From assembly GCF_937973075.1 (NCBI RefSeq), contig NZ_CALBWL010000057.1, positions 1 to 29,608 on the forward strand: DNA of 29,608 nt. Direction: 5' to 3'. The DNA is from an uncultured Campylobacter sp. (GTDB lineage Bacteria; Campylobacterota; Campylobacteria; Campylobacterales; Campylobacteraceae). Of the stretch, positions 1 to 8,876 are shown one piece after another (position 1 is the first letter of the stretch; every line of letters starts with the position of its first letter). The notes under the pieces were generated by a model. That model worked only from the letters and a program-made list of their open reading frames with translations, did no database searches and had not been told where the DNA came from. The translations under genes were made by a program, and so were the position numbers.

Positions 1-1
1 T

Positions 2-607
2 AAAATTCCGCAAAATAATCCGATCTGCGACGTAGAGTGCAGGGACGAGGGGATGCTTGCGGGGCTTGATAAATTTGTCTCCGAAAACGCGGGCAAAGAC
101 GTATTAATCGTGCTGCATCAGATGGGCAATCACGGGCCTGCGTATTTCAAGCGCTATAAGAAAGAATTTGAAAAATTTAGCCCCGTTTGCCGCGATAACG
201 AGCTTGAAAACTGCTCGCAGCAAGAAATTTCAAACGCCTACGATAACGCGATTTTATACACGGATTATTTTTTAAGCAAGGTTATAAATTTTTTAAAGCC
301 GTATTCTAAGACGCACGAAACGGCGATGATCTATATGAGCGATCACGGCGAGAGCCTCGGCGAGGGCGGCGTTTATCTGCACGGCATGCCCTATCTTTTC
401 GCTCCAGAGGCGCAAAAGCATATCGGCGCTATCGTTTGGCTAGGTGAGGGAAAAATGCGCGAAAGATACGATCTAAGCGCGCTTAAATCGCACAAGGATG
501 ACGCTTTTTCGCACGATAATCTTTTTCATACGCTGCTTGGAATTTTTGAAGTAGATACCAAGGTGTATAACAAGGATTTGGATATTTTAGGCGGAGTGAA
601 AAATTAG
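2..607 (+). CDS. Phosphoethanolamine transferase (EptA/EptC family), 3' end only
   Basis: This is the C-terminal ~201 residues of a sulfatase-fold phosphoethanolamine transferase; the start lies before the window. The frame is open from base 2 and begins with a family-typical ICDVECRDEGML stretch. Later it shows HQMGNHGPAY and DHGESLGE, which carry metal-binding Asp/His residues of the alkaline-phosphatase-like active site, then a conserved LHG. Members are inner-membrane proteins whose periplasmic domain transfers phosphoethanolamine to lipid A, and in C. jejuni also to the flagellar rod and glycans. The membrane-spanning half is not visible, so the exact substrate cannot be read. The family call is firm. 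No obvious GC-rich terminator follows; the gene converges with the LysR gene across ~205 bp of AT-rich DNA. Confidence 0.88.
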   Translation, partial: KIPQNNPICDVECRDEGMLAGLDKFVSENAGKDVLIVLHQMGNHGPAYFKRYKKEFEKFSPVCRDNELENCSQQEISNAYDNAILYTDYFLSKVINFLKPYSKTHETAMIYMSDHGESLGEGGVYLHGMPYLFAPEAQKHIGAIVWLGEGKMRERYDLSALKSHKDDAFSHDNLFHTLLGIFEVDTKVYNKDLDILGGVKN

Positions 608-812
608 AATTTCGCGCTAAATTCCGTTGTAAATTGTGAGTAAAATTTTAGCAACAAAAAATTTTATTGGCAAAATTATAATTTAAGCTTAGTTTGAAAT
701 TTCATCCCAAGTTTGAGCAAAATCTACTCTAAAAATTTTTATGCAAAAGCTAATGTAGAGACAAAGTGCTGCAAAAACTCAATCTCTCATTTATCGTTGC
801 GAGTTATGAATT

Positions 813-1718
813 TTAAATTTCATTAGAAATTTTACGTGCAGTTTTGATAAATGCCTGCGCTAGATGGTTTAGACGTTTGCCTTTTTTGTAGGCAATTATC
901 AGCGTATTATCGAGCTCGCGCGCGCCTACGTCAAAGAGTTTTATCCTGCTTGCCTTATCTTCTTTTATCATCTGCGGTATGCTAAAGCACGCTCCTGCGC
1001 CGCTTGCGACGATAGCATTGGCGATATCAAAGGTCTCCGTACGACATAGCACTTTCGGCACAAAGCCCGCAGCGGCAAAGAACTCATCTATCTGCTCGGC
1101 GCTTCTTAGGCTTTGATTAGGCAGGATGAATCTTTCCTCTTTTAAGTGCGAAATGTCAATTTTGGGAACAGATTCGTTTTTAAACTCAAGCGAGAGCGGA
1201 TGGGTGGAGCTTAGAGCGACATAGGTTTTTTGCGTTAGAATTTTAACCCCGTCAAGCCCACTCATATCGATGGGAAGTATCAGCATACCGACATCAAGAT
1301 CACCCTGAAGTAGCATTTCACGAATGCTAAGCGCAGAAGAAAATTGCGTGATTTGCAGATCCGAATCCTTAAATTTCTTGCAAAACATCGGCAGTAGCGA
1401 CGGCAGTAGATTATAGCCGTTTTGCGAAAAGCCGATGCGAATTTTATCATTTTTTACGCCGCTTATTTCAGAAATATCGCTTTTTAGGTCGTTTATGGCG
1501 TCAAAAATGACTTTGGCTTTACTAGCGTAAATTTTTCCCGCGCGCGTAAGCGAAATGGGATTGCTCGTGCGGTTAAAAAGCTGCGTTCCAAGCTCACGTT
1601 CCAGCGATAAAATGCTCTGCGATAGTGACGGCTGCGGGATTTTAAGTGCTTCCGCAGCCTTAGTAAAGCTGCAGAATTCTGCTACTTTTAATGCTAGCTC
1701 CATGCGATGCAAATTCAT
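813..1718 (-). CDS. LysR-family transcriptional regulator
   Basis: A 301-residue protein of normal LysR length. Residues ~1-60 form the winged helix-turn-helix (FTKAAEALKIPQPSLSQSI, then LERELGTQLFNR). The rest is a type-2 periplasmic-binding-like effector domain, with the usual IRIGFSQ strand starting near residue 93. The ATG at 1718 is preceded by a strong ribosome site (GGAGGGG on the minus strand). It is transcribed divergently from mfrABE across ~140 bp, the classic arrangement for a LysR protein that controls its neighbour and itself, so control of fumarate reductase is a reasonable inference. The effector cannot be told from sequence. Confidence 0.93.
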   Translation of the reverse strand: MNLHRMELALKVAEFCSFTKAAEALKIPQPSLSQSILSLERELGTQLFNRTSNPISLTRAGKIYASKAKVIFDAINDLKSDISEISGVKNDKIRIGFSQNGYNLLPSLLPMFCKKFKDSDLQITQFSSALSIREMLLQGDLDVGMLILPIDMSGLDGVKILTQKTYVALSSTHPLSLEFKNESVPKIDISHLKEERFILPNQSLRSAEQIDEFFAAAGFVPKVLCRTETFDIANAIVASGAGACFSIPQMIKEDKASRIKLFDVGARELDNTLIIAYKKGKRLNHLAQAFIKTARKISNEI

Positions 1719-1731
1719 TTAGCCCCTCCAA

Positions 1732-1753
1732 TTGATAACTCAATTCTTATGAA
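1732..1753. promoter_or_regulatory. Imperfect inverted repeat, possible LysR operator
   Basis: TTGATAA and TTATGAA are separated by 8 bases, giving a 7-bp inverted repeat with one mismatch, 14 bp upstream of the lysR start codon in the lysR-mfrA divergent region. Its position suits a LysR autoregulatory site. The spacing does not give an exact T-N11-A box, so the assignment is weak. Confidence 0.3.
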
Positions 1754-1859
1754 ATGATACACTAAATAATATTTGACTTATGTTAAAAATGAAACTAAAA
1801 TTACGTTTTTAGTTTAGAACTTTAAACTTAAGCTAAGAATTTCTCAAATGGAGAGGAAA

Positions 1860-3740
1860 ATGAGTGAATCAAATTTCAACAGACGCGATTTCTTAAAATC
1901 GGCCTGTATCGGCGTCGGCGCGCTTAGCCTTAGCGGCTGCGTGGATACCGACAAGAGTAAAAGCGCAGACGGCGGCAACGAAGGTGGCCTTCCTAGTGTG
2001 GACGTACTCGTTATCGGCTCGGGAGGCGCGGGTTTGCGCGCAGCCGTAGCGGTAAGAAAGAGCAATCCAAATCTCAGCGTCGTCGTAGCTACGAAGATGA
2101 TGCCTTCGCGTAACGCTACCTGTATGGCGGAAGGCGGTATCAACGGCGTTACGAGCTTCAGTGGCGGCGATTCATACAAACTTCACGCCTACGACACCGT
2201 AAAGGGCGGCGCATATCTCGTAGATCAGGACGCTGCGATTAAATTTTGCGAACTTGCGGGCCCTACGATTGCCGAGATGGATTATATCGGCACGCTGTTT
2301 TCCAGAAATGCTAGCGGCGGCGTGGACGGCAAAGAGAGCGGCGTTCCTGGCGGCGTAGCGCAGCGCTTTATGGGCGGCGCGTCTAAAAAACGATGCAACT
2401 ACTCCGCCGATAAGACGGGTCATATCTTGATGCACGCCTGTTTTGACGATGCGGTCAGCAACGGCGTGAAATTTTTAATCGATCACGAGCTGCTTGAGAT
2501 CAGCGCGCCTGAGGGCAAATGCGAGGGCGTTGTGCTTCGAAATATCCAAACCGGCGATTTTTATCCCGTACTTTGCAAAGCCTTGGTAATCGCTACGGGC
2601 GGATATACGAGAATGTTTTACAACCGCACCTCGGTACCTTATATCGCCACCGGCGACGGTATCGCTGCAGCACTTCGCGCGGGGCTTGGATTTAGCGATC
2701 CCGAGATGGTGCAGTTTCATCCCACAGGCATCAAAAGCGGCGGCGCGCTCATTACCGAAGCTGCGCGAGGCGAGGGCGGATATCTGCTCAACAATAAAGG
2801 CGAGCGCTTTATGAAAAACTACCACGAAAAGATGGAGCTTGCGCCGCGCGACGTCGTAGCTCGCGCGATCGAAACCGAGATTCGCGAGGGTAGGGGATAC
2901 GGCGAGGGGCTCGGCGCATACGTACTTCTTGACGTAAGACATCTCGGAAAAGATAAAATTTTAAAAGCCCTTCCTAAGATCAGACACACCGCTATTTTGT
3001 TTGAGGGCATCGATCTGATCGAGGAGCCGATTCCGATTCGTCCTACCGCACACTACTCGATGGGCGGTATTGAAGTGTCTAAATTTGACGATATGAGCAC
3101 TAAAATTTCAGGGCTTTATACCGCGGGCGAAGCATCTTGTATCTCGATTCACGGCGCAAACCGCTTAGGCGGAAATTCTTTAACCGACGCCGTTGTAACG
3201 GGCAAGCTTGCAGGGCTCGGCGCAGCGGATTATGCTGCAAAACAAAGCGGTTTTGGTGACGGTAAAAGAGCGAGCGAGCTCGCGCAAAAATGGCAGGCTA
3301 AATTTAAGCAGATCGCAAACGGCTCGGGCAAGGCAAACGAGATGTATGAGTTACGCGAAGAGCTAGGCGCGCAGCTTTGGGACAATATGGGTATCTTTAG
3401 AACAGGCGAGAAGCTCGATCTGCTTTCGCAAAATTTAGAGGGCATTAAAGCGCGCTACGACGAGCTGCACGTTGCGGATGCAAATCCGGTTATGAATACC
3501 GCATTTACCGACTATGTTGAGCTTGGAAATTTGATCCTGCTTGCGCGCTGTGCGTGTTTGGCTGCGCAAAAGAGGCTGGAAAGCCGCGGCGCGCATACCA
3601 GAGAGGATTATCCTAAGCGCGACGATAAAAATTTCTTAAAGCACAGTATCGTGACGATGAACGATGCAGGCGAGCTAAGCTTGGGCTACAAAGAGGTTGT
3701 CGTTACGGAATTCTCTCTTGACGGAAGGAAACCTCAATGA
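1860..3740 (+). CDS. mfrA: Methylmenaquinol:fumarate reductase flavoprotein MfrA
   Basis: Catalytic flavoprotein of the non-classical (SdhABE-type) complex, which reduces fumarate in the periplasm; it is often misannotated as succinate dehydrogenase SdhA. I start it at 1860, not at the in-frame ATG 1848, because GGAGAGG at 1850-1856 is the ribosome site and lies inside the longer reading. That gives 626 residues. A Tat signal is present (NRRDFLK, Arg8-Arg9), followed by a hydrophobic stretch ending near SGC. The FAD dinucleotide motif is GSGGAG at 53-58. Substrate-site motifs are FHPTG (286-290), TEAARGEGG (299-307) and APRDVV (Arg330). The residue that is the covalent flavin His in classical enzymes is Ala86, as in the Wolinella enzyme, where FAD is non-covalent. 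The stop overlaps the mfrB start by 4 bases. Confidence 0.95.
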   Translation: MSESNFNRRDFLKSACIGVGALSLSGCVDTDKSKSADGGNEGGLPSVDVLVIGSGGAGLRAAVAVRKSNPNLSVVVATKMMPSRNATCMAEGGINGVTSFSGGDSYKLHAYDTVKGGAYLVDQDAAIKFCELAGPTIAEMDYIGTLFSRNASGGVDGKESGVPGGVAQRFMGGASKKRCNYSADKTGHILMHACFDDAVSNGVKFLIDHELLEISAPEGKCEGVVLRNIQTGDFYPVLCKALVIATGGYTRMFYNRTSVPYIATGDGIAAALRAGLGFSDPEMVQFHPTGIKSGGALITEAARGEGGYLLNNKGERFMKNYHEKMELAPRDVVARAIETEIREGRGYGEGLGAYVLLDVRHLGKDKILKALPKIRHTAILFEGIDLIEEPIPIRPTAHYSMGGIEVSKFDDMSTKISGLYTAGEASCISIHGANRLGGNSLTDAVVTGKLAGLGAADYAAKQSGFGDGKRASELAQKWQAKFKQIANGSGKANEMYELREELGAQLWDNMGIFRTGEKLDLLSQNLEGIKARYDELHVADANPVMNTAFTDYVELGNLILLARCACLAAQKRLESRGAHTREDYPKRDDKNFLKHSIVTMNDAGELSLGYKEVVVTEFSLDGRKPQ

Positions 3741-4711
3741 AATTTATCATAGACCGCTTCGACGGAAGCAAAAATTATAAGCAAGCTTACGAGTTAAGTT
3801 TGGAGCAGATCAAAGGAAAGACCCTGCTTGGAGTTTTGCAATTTATTAAGCAAAATTTAGACATCACTTTAAATTTTACCGCAGCGTGCCGTATGGCGAT
3901 ATGCGGAGCCTGTGCCGTGAGGGTAAACGGGCACTCATATCTCGCCTGTGATACCAAGATGGAGGCTCTGCTTGCGGAGTATGAAAACCCGGATAGCTTT
4001 ACGATCTCGCCGCTAAATAATTTCCGAGTGATCTCGGATCTAGTAGTGGATTGGGAACCTAGTATCGAAAATTTAAGAAAGATCAAACCGACCATTACGC
4101 CTAAGAAAGAATTTAGCGCCGAGAAGGGCTGTAAACAAAGCCCGGAGCAGATGGAGCGCGTCAAAAAGCAGTGGGATTGCATACTTTGCGGCTGCTGCGC
4201 TAGCGAATGCAATAAGCTTGGAGCCGATGCGAGCGATTATATGCAGCCCTTTGTTTTCACGCATGCTAACCGCGCCGCGTTTGATTCAAGAAGCGAGGAC
4301 GCTATGCCTCATCTAAAGCCTGCGGTACTAAACGGATTATGGTTATGCGTGCACTGCCAAGAGTGCGCCGATCGCTGCCCTAAAGGCATAAGCGCCCAAA
4401 GCGATATCACCGCACTTCGCGCCCTAGCGATGAAAAAGGGCTTAACCGCAGGAAGCGGTCCTGGTCATGCCGAGGCGTTCCTGCTAGATATCGTAGAAGG
4501 AAGCGGAAGGCTAAACGAGATCAAGCTTGCCTTAAGAAGCGAAGGCGTATTTGCGAATATGGGCAAGATGGACGTAGCGGCAAACTTAATGGCTGCGGGC
4601 AAGATGAATCCGCTTCATGCTTTCGGCGAAGAGGAGATCGAGGGTCATGCGCAGCTCGTTAAGATGATAGAGGCCGCACGCAAGGCTCAGGCTAGCGGCG
4701 AGATAGAATAA
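3737..4711 (+). CDS. mfrB: Methylmenaquinol:fumarate reductase iron-sulfur subunit MfrB
   Basis: A 324-residue electron-transfer subunit linking the flavoprotein to MfrE. The N-terminal [2Fe-2S] domain uses Cys51, 56, 59 and 71 (CRMAICGAC, then LAC). The C-terminal ferredoxin domain has CILCGCCASEC (Cys148, 151, 154, 158) and CVHCQECADRCP (Cys204, 207, 210, 214). Classical fumarate reductases lack the Cys at the 207 position and hold a [3Fe-4S] centre there; here all eight ligands are Cys, so two [4Fe-4S] centres are predicted. There is no signal peptide of its own, so it is presumably exported together with folded MfrA by Tat. The start overlaps mfrA by 4 bases (ATGA). It is extended at the C-terminus beyond the second cluster relative to classical FrdB. 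Confidence 0.95.
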   Translation: MKFIIDRFDGSKNYKQAYELSLEQIKGKTLLGVLQFIKQNLDITLNFTAACRMAICGACAVRVNGHSYLACDTKMEALLAEYENPDSFTISPLNNFRVISDLVVDWEPSIENLRKIKPTITPKKEFSAEKGCKQSPEQMERVKKQWDCILCGCCASECNKLGADASDYMQPFVFTHANRAAFDSRSEDAMPHLKPAVLNGLWLCVHCQECADRCPKGISAQSDITALRALAMKKGLTAGSGPGHAEAFLLDIVEGSGRLNEIKLALRSEGVFANMGKMDVAANLMAAGKMNPLHAFGEEEIEGHAQLVKMIEAARKAQASGEIE

Positions 4712-4721
4712 GGAGGAGAGG

Positions 4722-5579
4722 ATGAATAACGAATTTGCATTTTTCCCGGGTTGCGTTTTAAGTCAAGCCGCAAAGGAATCTAAAATTTCACTTGAAGCGA
4801 TCGCTCCGGTGCTGGGTATTAAACTTCATGAGATAAAAGGCTGGAGCTGCTGCGGGGCTAGCCAAGCTCAATGCGTCGATCCTATGGCAAGCCTAGTAGC
4901 TAATGCCAGAAACATCGCGCTCGCCGAGGGTATGAATATGCCTCTGCTAACTACCTGCTCCACCTGTATGCTAACTCTAACTAAGGCTAAACTTACTCTC
5001 GATAAGGGTGCTAAAAGCTATATCAATACCTTTTTGAAAGAGGGCGGTATGCAGTATCAGGGAAGCACCGAGATAACGAGCCTGCTTTGGGTGCTATATC
5101 AGAATTTAGACACTCTAAAAGCCAAGGTCACGAGGCCGCTTTCAAATTTAAAAGTAGCGCTATTTTACGGCTGCCACTCATTAAGACCGGAGCGCGAGCT
5201 TAAGAAGGAGAGCTCGACCAATCCGAAAAGCTTTGAAGCGGTAGTTAGCGCACTTGGTGCTCAGATAGTGCCTTTTGAAAAGCGCCTTGATTGCTGCGGC
5301 TTTCACGCTAGCTATCCTGCGGTAAAGTCTGTTCAAAAGATGTCAAGCGAGATCGTAAATAATGCGGGCGAAAACGGAGCGGACGTCGTAGTTACCCCTT
5401 GTCCGCTATGCCAGATGCAGCTAGATATCTATCAGGAGCGATACCAAGAAGCGATGAACTCAAAGGCAAGAAAACCAATCATCCACCTATCTCAGCTTGT
5501 GGGACTTGCACTTGGGCTAAGCAACGAGCAGCTTGGACTAAACATCAATATCCAAGATGCAACGAGATTGGTAAGCTGA
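4722..5579 (+). CDS. mfrE: Methylmenaquinol:fumarate reductase membrane-contact subunit MfrE (CCG domains)
   Basis: A 285-residue protein with two cysteine-rich CCG domains, as in heterodisulfide reductase HdrB and SdhE. Domain 1 has Cys11, Cys43-Cys44-Gly and Cys79-x2-Cys82. Domain 2 has Cys151, Cys191-Cys192-Gly and Cys227-x2-Cys230. Both motifs are complete. It replaces the haem b membrane anchor of classical complexes and is expected to take electrons from methylmenaquinol. No transmembrane helix is evident, so attachment to the membrane is presumably peripheral. It follows mfrB by 10 bases, which are themselves a strong GGAGGAGAGG ribosome site. It is the last gene of the mfr operon. Confidence 0.93.
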   Translation: MNNEFAFFPGCVLSQAAKESKISLEAIAPVLGIKLHEIKGWSCCGASQAQCVDPMASLVANARNIALAEGMNMPLLTTCSTCMLTLTKAKLTLDKGAKSYINTFLKEGGMQYQGSTEITSLLWVLYQNLDTLKAKVTRPLSNLKVALFYGCHSLRPERELKKESSTNPKSFEAVVSALGAQIVPFEKRLDCCGFHASYPAVKSVQKMSSEIVNNAGENGADVVVTPCPLCQMQLDIYQERYQEAMNSKARKPIIHLSQLVGLALGLSNEQLGLNINIQDATRLVS

Positions 5580-5605
5580 TCTTTTAAAATTTTCTAAAGA
5601 TTAAC

Positions 5606-5676
5606 GGATGATTTTGCAAAAATACTTCGCTGCGGCGCACGAGTAGTTCGCCTGCTAGTATCGCACAAAATCATCC
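5606..5676. repeat. Interrupted inverted repeat
   Basis: GGATGATTTTG (5606-5616) pairs perfectly with CAAAATCATCC (5666-5676). A second pair, ATACT (5622-5626) with AGTAT (5657-5661), lies inside. It could be a small dispersed intergenic element, or a transcript structure after mfrE. Only one copy is visible here. Confidence 0.6.
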
Positions 5677-5731
5677 AACCTACGCCTGCTTTATCTTGAA
5701 CTACTTTTCGCCGCTATAAAATTCTTGGATA

Positions 5732-5755
5732 AAATTTCACTGCTTCGTGAAATTT
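5732..5755. terminator. Hairpin downstream of mfrE
   Basis: AAATTTCAC (5732-5740) and GTGAAATTT (5747-5755) form a perfect 9-bp stem around a 6-base loop. There is no clean T-run directly after it, so termination of the mfr transcript is only plausible. It lies about 150 bases past mfrE. Confidence 0.35.
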
Positions 5756-5963
5756 AATGCTTCATAAAAAATTTAATGTTTTCACCGCCTGCACCATCAC
5801 GAGCAAAGGCTACTCCGTCCACGGAAAAGGTTAACGTTTCGTCCGCCGCGCTAAATTTTAATCCGCCTTTTATTTTCAAATTTAAAACCTGCTAGACGAT
5901 GAATAAATATAAAATTTTAATTAAATCTAACGAAATTTAAGGTGCATGAATTCTAAATTTTGA

Positions 5964-5969
5964 TAGAAT
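5964..5969 (+). promoter_or_regulatory. -10 box of the hyd operon promoter
   Basis: GATAGAAT (TAGAAT at 5964-5969) matches the Campylobacter sigma-70 -10 consensus gnTAnaAT, in an AT-rich setting without a -35 box, 36 bases before the hydA ATG. AGGAGG at 5995-6000 is the hydA ribosome site. Confidence 0.55.
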
Positions 5970-6005
5970 GCCATTTAAAAATATCCTAAATTTCAGGAGG
6001 ACATT

Positions 6006-7151
6006 ATGGTTGATTTAGCTCAAATTTCGGCTAGACTTGATGCCGTTGAGCGTTTGCCGCGAATAAAAGTGGAGGAAAACATACAAGAAAGGCTTAAGAG
6101 CAAAGGTTTTTCGCGTCGTGATTTTATGAAATGGAGCGGAGCGATGACCGCGATGCTTGGTCTTCCGGCCGCATTTGCACCGAGCGTGGCGCGAGCTGCG
6201 GAGCTTGCGGATCGCCTGCCGGTAATCTGGCTTCATATGGCGGAGTGCACGGGCTGTAGCGAGAGCTTGCTACGCACCGAGACGCCTAGCATCGACAGCC
6301 TAATATTTGATTACATCAGCCTTGAATATCACGAGACAATAATGGCTGCCGCAGGCTGGCAAGCCGAGGAAAATTTAGAGGGTGCGATCGAAAAATACAA
6401 GGGGCGCTATATCTTAATGGTCGAGGGCGGAATCCCAAGCGGCAAGAATGAATTTTTCCTAACCGTGGGTCCTGAGGGCAAGAGCGGAGCTCAACACTGC
6501 AAAGACGCGGCCGAAGGCGCTGCAGCAATATTTGCGATCGGTACCTGTTCGAGCTTCGGCGGTATCCAAGCCGCAGCTCCGAATCCGACCGGCGCAGTAG
6601 GTCTAGAAAAGATCATAAGTAAGCCTGTCGTCAACATCCCAGGCTGTCCACCGAATGAAAAAAATATCGTCGGCAACGTGCTAAATTTCATCCTTTTCGG
6701 CACGCTTCCGAGCCTAGACGTTTATAATAGGCCTAAATGGGCTTACGGGCTACGAATACATGATCTGTGCGAGCGCCGCGGACATTTCGATGCGGGCGAG
6801 TTTGTAGAAAGCTTCGGAGATGCGGGTGCGAAGGACGGATACTGCCTTTATAAAGTAGGCTGCAAGGGTCCTTATACGTTTAACAACTGCTCGCGCGAGC
6901 GTTTCAACTCCCACACTAGCTGGCCGGTACAAGCGGGTCACGGCTGCATAGGCTGCTCAGAGCCTGATTTTTGGGATCATATGGGGCCTTTTGAGGAGCC
7001 TTTGGCGGATCGCCTTTACGAAAGCGTTTTTGGCGGGCTAGGCGCTGATGCTACCGCAGATAAGATAGGTGTCGGAATTTTAGCGATCACGGGTGTTGCG
7101 GTAGCGGCACACGCGGCGATTGCGTCATTTAAGAAAGATAAAGGGGAATAA
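6006..7151 (+). CDS. hydA: [NiFe] uptake hydrogenase small subunit HydA
   Basis: The 381-residue small subunit passes electrons from the NiFe centre through three Fe-S clusters to HydC. A long n-region precedes the Tat motif SRRDFMK (Arg37-Arg38) and a hydrophobic stretch ending near ARA. Proximal cluster ligands begin at Cys81-T-G-Cys84 and continue with GTCSSFGG and PGCPPNE. The distal and medial cluster region shows HDLCERRGHFD, CKGPYTFNNCS and GHGCIGCSEPDFWD. A C-terminal hydrophobic helix, ending in lysines, anchors the dimer on the outer face of the membrane. It is group 1, close to the quinone-reactive hydrogenases of Wolinella and C. jejuni. First gene of hydABCDE; hydB starts 2 bases after its stop. 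Confidence 0.96.
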   Translation: MVDLAQISARLDAVERLPRIKVEENIQERLKSKGFSRRDFMKWSGAMTAMLGLPAAFAPSVARAAELADRLPVIWLHMAECTGCSESLLRTETPSIDSLIFDYISLEYHETIMAAAGWQAEENLEGAIEKYKGRYILMVEGGIPSGKNEFFLTVGPEGKSGAQHCKDAAEGAAAIFAIGTCSSFGGIQAAAPNPTGAVGLEKIISKPVVNIPGCPPNEKNIVGNVLNFILFGTLPSLDVYNRPKWAYGLRIHDLCERRGHFDAGEFVESFGDAGAKDGYCLYKVGCKGPYTFNNCSRERFNSHTSWPVQAGHGCIGCSEPDFWDHMGPFEEPLADRLYESVFGGLGADATADKIGVGILAITGVAVAAHAAIASFKKDKGE

Positions 7152-7153
7152 TC

Positions 7154-8873
7154 ATGTCGCAAAGAATCGTAATAGATCCGATAACCAGAATAGAGGGACA
7201 TTTAAGAATAGAGGTCGTAGTGGACGACGAAAACGTCATCCGCGAGGCCTATAGCAGCTCCACTTTATGGCGCGGGCTTGAGACCATAGTAAAAAATAGA
7301 GATCCGCGCGACGCGGGATTTTTTATGCAAAGAATTTGCGGCGTCTGCACCTTCTCGCACTACAAAGCGGGCATCGTCGCGGTAGAAAACGCCCTTGGCA
7401 TAACTCCGCCGCTAAATGCCTTGCTAACGCGCACGCTGATGGCTAACGCGCTATTTTTGCACGATCATCCGGTGCATTTTTATCAACTCCACGGGCTTGA
7501 TTTCGTGGATGTCGTAAGCGCTCTTAGCGCCGATCCTAAAAAAGCAAGCGAGGAGGCGTTTAAATACTGCGATACCCCTTATGCGTGCGGCGCAGATAAA
7601 CTAAAAGAGGTGCAAGATCGCGTGGGCGCTTTTGTTAAGAAAGGCGCTTTGGGGCCTTTTGCCAATGCCTACTTCGGCCACCCAACATAAGCTTAGCCCG
7701 GAGCAAAATTTAATCGCTCTTTCACACTATCTTGAGTGTTTGCGCATTCAGCGCACGGCGGCTCAGATGATGGCGATATTCGGTGCAAAGCAGCCTCATC
7801 CGCAAAGCCTCACCGTAGGCGGCGTCACCTGCGTGATGGATATCCTAAGTCCTGCGAGACTGGGCGAATATATGTCTAAATTTAAAGAGATCGCAGACTT
7901 TGTAAATCGCGCCTACTATCCTGATCTCGTAATGGCTGCGAAGGCTTACGGCAACGAGCCTAGCGTGCTAAACGATATCGGTGTGGCAAATTTATGGACT
8001 CATCAAGAATTTCAGCTTTCAAAGAACGAATGGCTATTTCAAAGCGGCATGATTATGAACGGCGATATTAGCAAGGTTTTGGAGCTTGATGAGAACAAGA
8101 TTACCGAGGAGGCAACGCATGCGTGGTATAAAAACGATGCGCCGCTTCATCCTTACGACGGCGAGCAAGAGCCGAATTATACGGGCCTTCAGGACGGACA
8201 GAGCATCGACGCGCACGGCAAAGAAGCGCATACGAAGGTGCTCGATACCCAGGGCAAATACACCTGGATTAAGGCTCCGCGATACGACGGCAAACCGCTT
8301 CAGGTAGGGCCTCTTGCAAATATCGTGGTAAATTACGCCAAGAAAAATGAGCGCGTAGTAAAAGTCGTGGATCAATTCCTAAAAGACGCCGGCTTGCCGC
8401 TTGAGGCGGTATTTTCGACGCTTGGACGAACGGCGTGTCGTATGATCGAGGCTAAAGTCGTAGCCGACAACGGACTGATTGCGCTAGAAAATTTGATCGA
8501 AAACATCAAAAGCGGCGATACGCAGACCTGCGCAAAATATGTAATTGATAACTCCAAAGAGTACAAAGGTCGCTATATCGGTCACGTGCCGCGCGGCGCA
8601 CTTAGCCACTGGTGCAGGATCGAAAAGGGCGTCATCAAAAACTGGCAGGCGGTCGTACCTTCTACTTGGAACGCCACTCCGAAGGATAAAGACGGCGCTA
8701 TGGGCGCTTACGAATCCTGCTTGATCGGGCTTAAACTTGCCGATCTTTCCAAGCCGCTAGAGATTATCCGCCGCATCCACTCTTACGATCCTTGCATCGC
8801 CTGCGCCGTGCACGTAATGGACGCCAAAGGAGCGGAGCTTGGCTGCTATAGGGTAGATCCCAGCAAAGGATAA
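7154..8873 (+). pseudogene. hydB: [NiFe] uptake hydrogenase large subunit HydB, frameshifted
   Basis: The gene encodes the NiFe-site subunit but is split by one frameshift near 7684-7690. The first part (7154-7690) ends at TAA right after YFGHP; the second continues in another frame as HKLSPEQNLIALSHYLE and runs to 8873. Joined, it is ~573 residues, the normal size. The N-terminal nickel ligands are in RICGVC (Cys62, Cys65). The C-terminal motif is DPCIACAVH, after which HydD is expected to remove the last 19 residues. One extra base, or two missing bases (which would restore the family-like HPxYKL), explains the break. All other parts look intact. A recent mutation or a sequencing error are equally possible; if real, the strain would lack this hydrogenase. 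The ribosome site AGGGGA precedes the ATG. Confidence 0.9.
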
Positions 8874-8876
8874 ACG

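Larger units (their letters stand above)
5580..6005. other. Intergenic region between mfrE and hydA
   Basis: No convincing gene in 426 bases. The region holds a long interrupted inverted repeat (5606-5676), a compact hairpin (5732-5755), and the -10 box and ribosome site of hydA. AGTAGTTC at 5642-5649 is also complementary to GAACTACT at 5698-5705, so the first inverted repeat has an alternative pairing partner. Confidence 0.7.

Noticed and set aside
1848..1859. Upstream ATG of mfrA at 1848
   Set aside because: It would place the GGAGAGG ribosome site inside the gene; the start at 1860 also gives the expected Ala86 numbering.
7675..7695. Programmed ribosomal frameshift in hydB
   Set aside because: No slippery heptamer, no nearby stimulatory stem seen, and hydrogenase large subunits are not known to use one.
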